Assembly: GCF_036404135.1 (NCBI RefSeq)
Contig: NZ_DASWPE010000040.1
Coordinates: 50,808 to 114,807, forward strand
Direction: 5' to 3'
From: Rhodopseudomonas_A sp036404135
GTDB lineage: Bacteria > Pseudomonadota > Alphaproteobacteria > Rhizobiales > Xanthobacteraceae
Length of the DNA stretch: 64,000 bases
Part shown: positions 61,621 to 64,000 of the stretch, one piece after another
How the letters are laid out: each line of letters begins with the position of its first letter
Numbering within the stretch: position 1 is the first letter of the stretch
Translations under genes and position numbers: made by a program
The notes under the pieces: model-generated
Databases searched by the model: none
What the model was told of the DNA's origin: nothing
The model's input: only the letters and a program-made list of their open reading frames with translations

Positions 61621-64000
61621 ATGGCCGATCACCGCCGCAACGCTGACCAACGACCCTCGCCCGACGCGCTGCTCGACGCCGCGCGCCGCGAGGATGCCGG
61701 CCGCGGCCGGCTGAAGATCTTTGTCGGCGCCGCGCCGGGCGTCGGCAAGACCTTCGAGATGCTGCAAAGCGCCCACGCCAAGCGCAAGGCCGGCGTCGAC
61801 GTTGTAGTCGGCGTGGTCGAGACCCACGGCCGCGTTGAGACCGAGGCGCTGCTGGTGGGGCTCGAGGTGATGCCGAGGCGGCGGCTCACCTACAAGGATC
61901 ATCTGCTCGACGAGATGGACCTCGACGCGCTGATCGCGCGCCGCCCGCAACTGGCGCTGGTCGACGAACTCGCGCACAGCAACGCGCCGGGCAGCCGCCA
62001 TCCCAAGCGCTATCTCGACGTCGAGGAACTGCTCAGCCACGGCATCGACGTCTATACCGCGGTGAACATCCAGCACATCGAAAGCCTCAACGACGTGGTG
62101 GCGCAGATCACCCACGTCCGGGTCCGCGAGACCGTGCCGGATTCGATCTTCGACCGCGCCGATGCCATCGAACTGGTCGACCTCACCCCGGATGACCTGA
62201 TCCAGCGGCTGCGCGAGGGCAAGGTCTATGTGCCGAAGCAGGCCGAGCGGGCGCTGGAGCACTATTTCTCGCCGGGCAACCTCACCGCGCTGCGCGAACT
62301 GGCGCTGCGCCGCACCGCCGAGCGGGTCGACGAGCAATTGCTCAGCCACATGCAGGCCAATGCGATCGCCGGGCCGTGGGCGGCCGGCGAACGGATTCTG
62401 GTGTGCGTCAACGAGGACGCGCGCTCGGCGGGGCTGGTGCGCTACACGCGGCGGCTCGCCGACCGGCTGCACGCGCCGTGGAGCGCGATCTGCGTCGAGA
62501 CCCGGCAGGGCCAGCGGCTGACCGAGGTCGAGCGCGACCGGCTGGCCGATACTTTGCGGCTGGCCGAGGCGCTGGGCGGCGAGGGCATGACGATTCCCGG
62601 CAGCGGCCGCCATGTCGCCGACGATGTCATGAGCTTTGCCAGCAGCAACAACGTCACCCATATCGTGGTCGGCAAATCCACCCGCTCGCTGTGGGTGGAA
62701 TTGCTGCGCGGCTCGGTGGTGCACGACCTGATCCGCCGCGCCGGCAATATCAGCGTCCACGTCATCGCCGGCGAAGAACTCGCCGCCGATCCGCTGGCGC
62801 AGAAGACCGTGAAGACGCTGGAGCGCTCCGACTCCTTCGATGTCAGGCCTTATCTGATGGCGCTGCTGGCGGTCGGCGCCGCGCTCGGCCTCGCCATCCT
62901 GATCGAGCCGAGCTTGGGCCTCGTCAACGTCGATCTGGTGTTTCTTACCGCGGTGGTCAGCGTCGCGGTGCGCTACGGTCTGATCCCCTCGGTGCTGGCC
63001 AGCGTCACCGCCTCGTTGTGCTACAACTTCTTCTTCCTGCCGCCGCTCTACACCTTCACGATCGCGGACCCGACCAACGTCGCGGCGTTGTTCTTCTTCA
63101 CGCTCGTGGCGTTCCTGGTGTCGAACATCGCCGGGCGGGCCCGGGTGCAGACGCTCGCCGTCCAGGCGCGCAGCCGCACCACGGAGGCGCTCTACAGCTT
63201 CAGCCGCAAGCTCGCCGGGTGCGGAACGCTCGACGACGTGCTGTGGGCGACCGCCTTCCAGATCGCCTCCATGCTGAAGGTGCGCGTCGTCATCATGCTG
63301 CCCGAGAACGGCACGATCTCGGTGCGCGCAGGCTATCCCCCGGAGGACACGCTGGACGACGCCGACCTCGCGGCCGCCCGCTGGGCCTACGAGACCGACA
63401 CCGCCGCGGGACGCGGGGCCGAAACGCTGCCCGGCGCCAAGCGCCTGTTCATGCCGATGCGCACCGGCCGCGGCATCGTGGGCATCGTGGGGCTGGACAG
63501 CGACAAGGCCGGGCCGTTGCTCTCGCCCGACCAGCGCCGGCTGTTCGACGCGCTGTCCGACCAGGGCGCGCTCGCGATCGAGCGGGTGCACCTCGTGGAG
63601 GATCTCGATCGCGCCAAGCTCTCGGCCGAGACGGACCGCCTGCGGCAGGCACTCCTGACGTCGATCTCGCACGACCTGAAGACGCCGCTCGCGGGCATCC
63701 TCGGCGCGGCGAGCACGCTGCGCGACCTCGACGCCGACCTCGACGCCCGCGACAAGGCCGACCTCGTGGGCACGATGATCGAGGAGGCCGAGCGCCTCAA
63801 CCGCTTCATCGCCAACCTGCTCGACATGACGAGGCTGGAATCGGGCGCCGTCGCGCCGAACGTCGCCCCGCACGACGTGAGCGAGATCGTGGGCTCGGCG
63901 CTGAGCCGGGCCGCCAAGATCCTTGCGCGGCACCGCGTGGACGTGGACCTCGCACCGGACCTGCCCATGCTCGACCTCGACGCGGTGCTGTTCGAGCAGG
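61621..64000 (+). CDS. kdpD: KdpD sensor kinase (3' partial)
   Basis: The sensor that turns on kdp with KdpE under K+ limitation. 793 codons are seen; about 100 lie beyond the window. Order: KdpD domain with Walker A GAAPGVGKT (36-44), a universal-stress domain (about 255-380), four membrane segments (about 412-510), a GAF-like region, then HisKA with His684 in TSISHDLKTPLAGILG. The frame is intact. Codon use changes near 62990-63150: threonine is mostly ACC before and mostly ACG after, suggesting a mosaic gene. Start 61621 is 42 bases after kdpC. Confidence 0.96.
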   Translation, partial: MADHRRNADQRPSPDALLDAARREDAGRGRLKIFVGAAPGVGKTFEMLQSAHAKRKAGVDVVVGVVETHGRVETEALLVGLEVMPRRRLTYKDHLLDEMDLDALIARRPQLALVDELAHSNAPGSRHPKRYLDVEELLSHGIDVYTAVNIQHIESLNDVVAQITHVRVRETVPDSIFDRADAIELVDLTPDDLIQRLREGKVYVPKQAERALEHYFSPGNLTALRELALRRTAERVDEQLLSHMQANAIAGPWAAGERILVCVNEDARSAGLVRYTRRLADRLHAPWSAICVETRQGQRLTEVERDRLADTLRLAEALGGEGMTIPGSGRHVADDVMSFASSNNVTHIVVGKSTRSLWVELLRGSVVHDLIRRAGNISVHVIAGEELAADPLAQKTVKTLERSDSFDVRPYLMALLAVGAALGLAILIEPSLGLVNVDLVFLTAVVSVAVRYGLIPSVLASVTASLCYNFFFLPPLYTFTIADPTNVAALFFFTLVAFLVSNIAGRARVQTLAVQARSRTTEALYSFSRKLAGCGTLDDVLWATAFQIASMLKVRVVIMLPENGTISVRAGYPPEDTLDDADLAAARWAYETDTAAGRGAETLPGAKRLFMPMRTGRGIVGIVGLDSDKAGPLLSPDQRRLFDALSDQGALAIERVHLVEDLDRAKLSAETDRLRQALLTSISHDLKTPLAGILGAASTLRDLDADLDARDKADLVGTMIEEAERLNRFIANLLDMTRLESGAVAPNVAPHDVSEIVGSALSRAAKILARHRVDVDLAPDLPMLDLDAVLFEQ

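Noticed and set aside
61609..63933. A 774-codon open frame on the minus strand
   Set aside because: It lies opposite kdpD, whose protein has clear domains from 61621 to the window edge. Long antisense frames are expected in this GC-rich codon pattern.

Overview
The window is high-GC DNA from an alphaproteobacterium of the Bradyrhizobium/Rhodopseudomonas group. Evidence is the codon use, the DUF3618/nutrient-deprivation-type envelope genes, and four families of palindromic intergenic repeats of the kind common in that group. A Rhodopseudomonas palustris strain carrying a formate hydrogenlyase is my best guess, from content only. No rRNA, tRNA, CRISPR array, transposase or integrase was recognised.

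Region 1 (2-8742, +): a chemotaxis/signalling operon, cheB (5' cut by the window edge) - HEAT-repeat protein - cheR - cheY - cheA - STAS-like protein - receiver - CheC-like phosphatase - PAS hybrid kinase, mostly joined by ATGA-type overlaps. Region 2 (8743-10790): repeat-rich spacer with a local duplication, then an acyl-CoA-synthetase-like gene on the minus strand that lacks the usual catalytic lysine. Region 3 (10968-16130, +): an envelope/stress cluster (two DUF3618-type proteins, a LEA-like protein, a holin-like protein, a 53-residue protein, a BrkB-family membrane protein) followed by a thioredoxin-reductase-like flavoprotein. Region 4 (16367-24740): malonate decarboxylase genes mdcABCDE-H with two LysR regulators divergent from mdcA. 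No mdcG is recognisable between mdcE and mdcH, and the mdcF-type transporter is a broken fragment.

Region 5 (24792-54867) is a nearly self-sufficient formate hydrogenlyase (FHL) island. On the minus strand: hydN-like ferredoxin, fdhF (cysteine instead of selenocysteine), hypA, moeA. Divergently on the plus strand: hyfABCDEFGHIJ, hycI protease, a FocA-type formate channel, moaA, a HupK-like degenerate hydrogenase large subunit, fdhD, hypC, a LysR regulator, hypB, a second hypC, hypD, hypE. On the minus strand again: nickel transporter, mogA, hypF. Last, on the plus strand, nikR with a good NikR operator. The genes cover formate entry, formate oxidation with a Mo cofactor, electron transfer, proton reduction on a membrane-bound [NiFe] enzyme, nickel uptake and control, and metal-centre assembly. 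Candidate sigma-54, FNR/FixK and NikR sites are present, but no FhlA/HyfR activator is in the window.

Region 6 (54925-56634): a palindromic repeat, a small membrane protein, a protein of unknown function and a YchJ-family protein. Region 7 (56922-64000, +): the Kdp potassium pump, an extra 27-residue membrane peptide - kdpF - kdpA - kdpB - kdpC - kdpD (3' cut by the window). The second half of kdpD has clearly different codon use from the first half, suggesting a mosaic gene.
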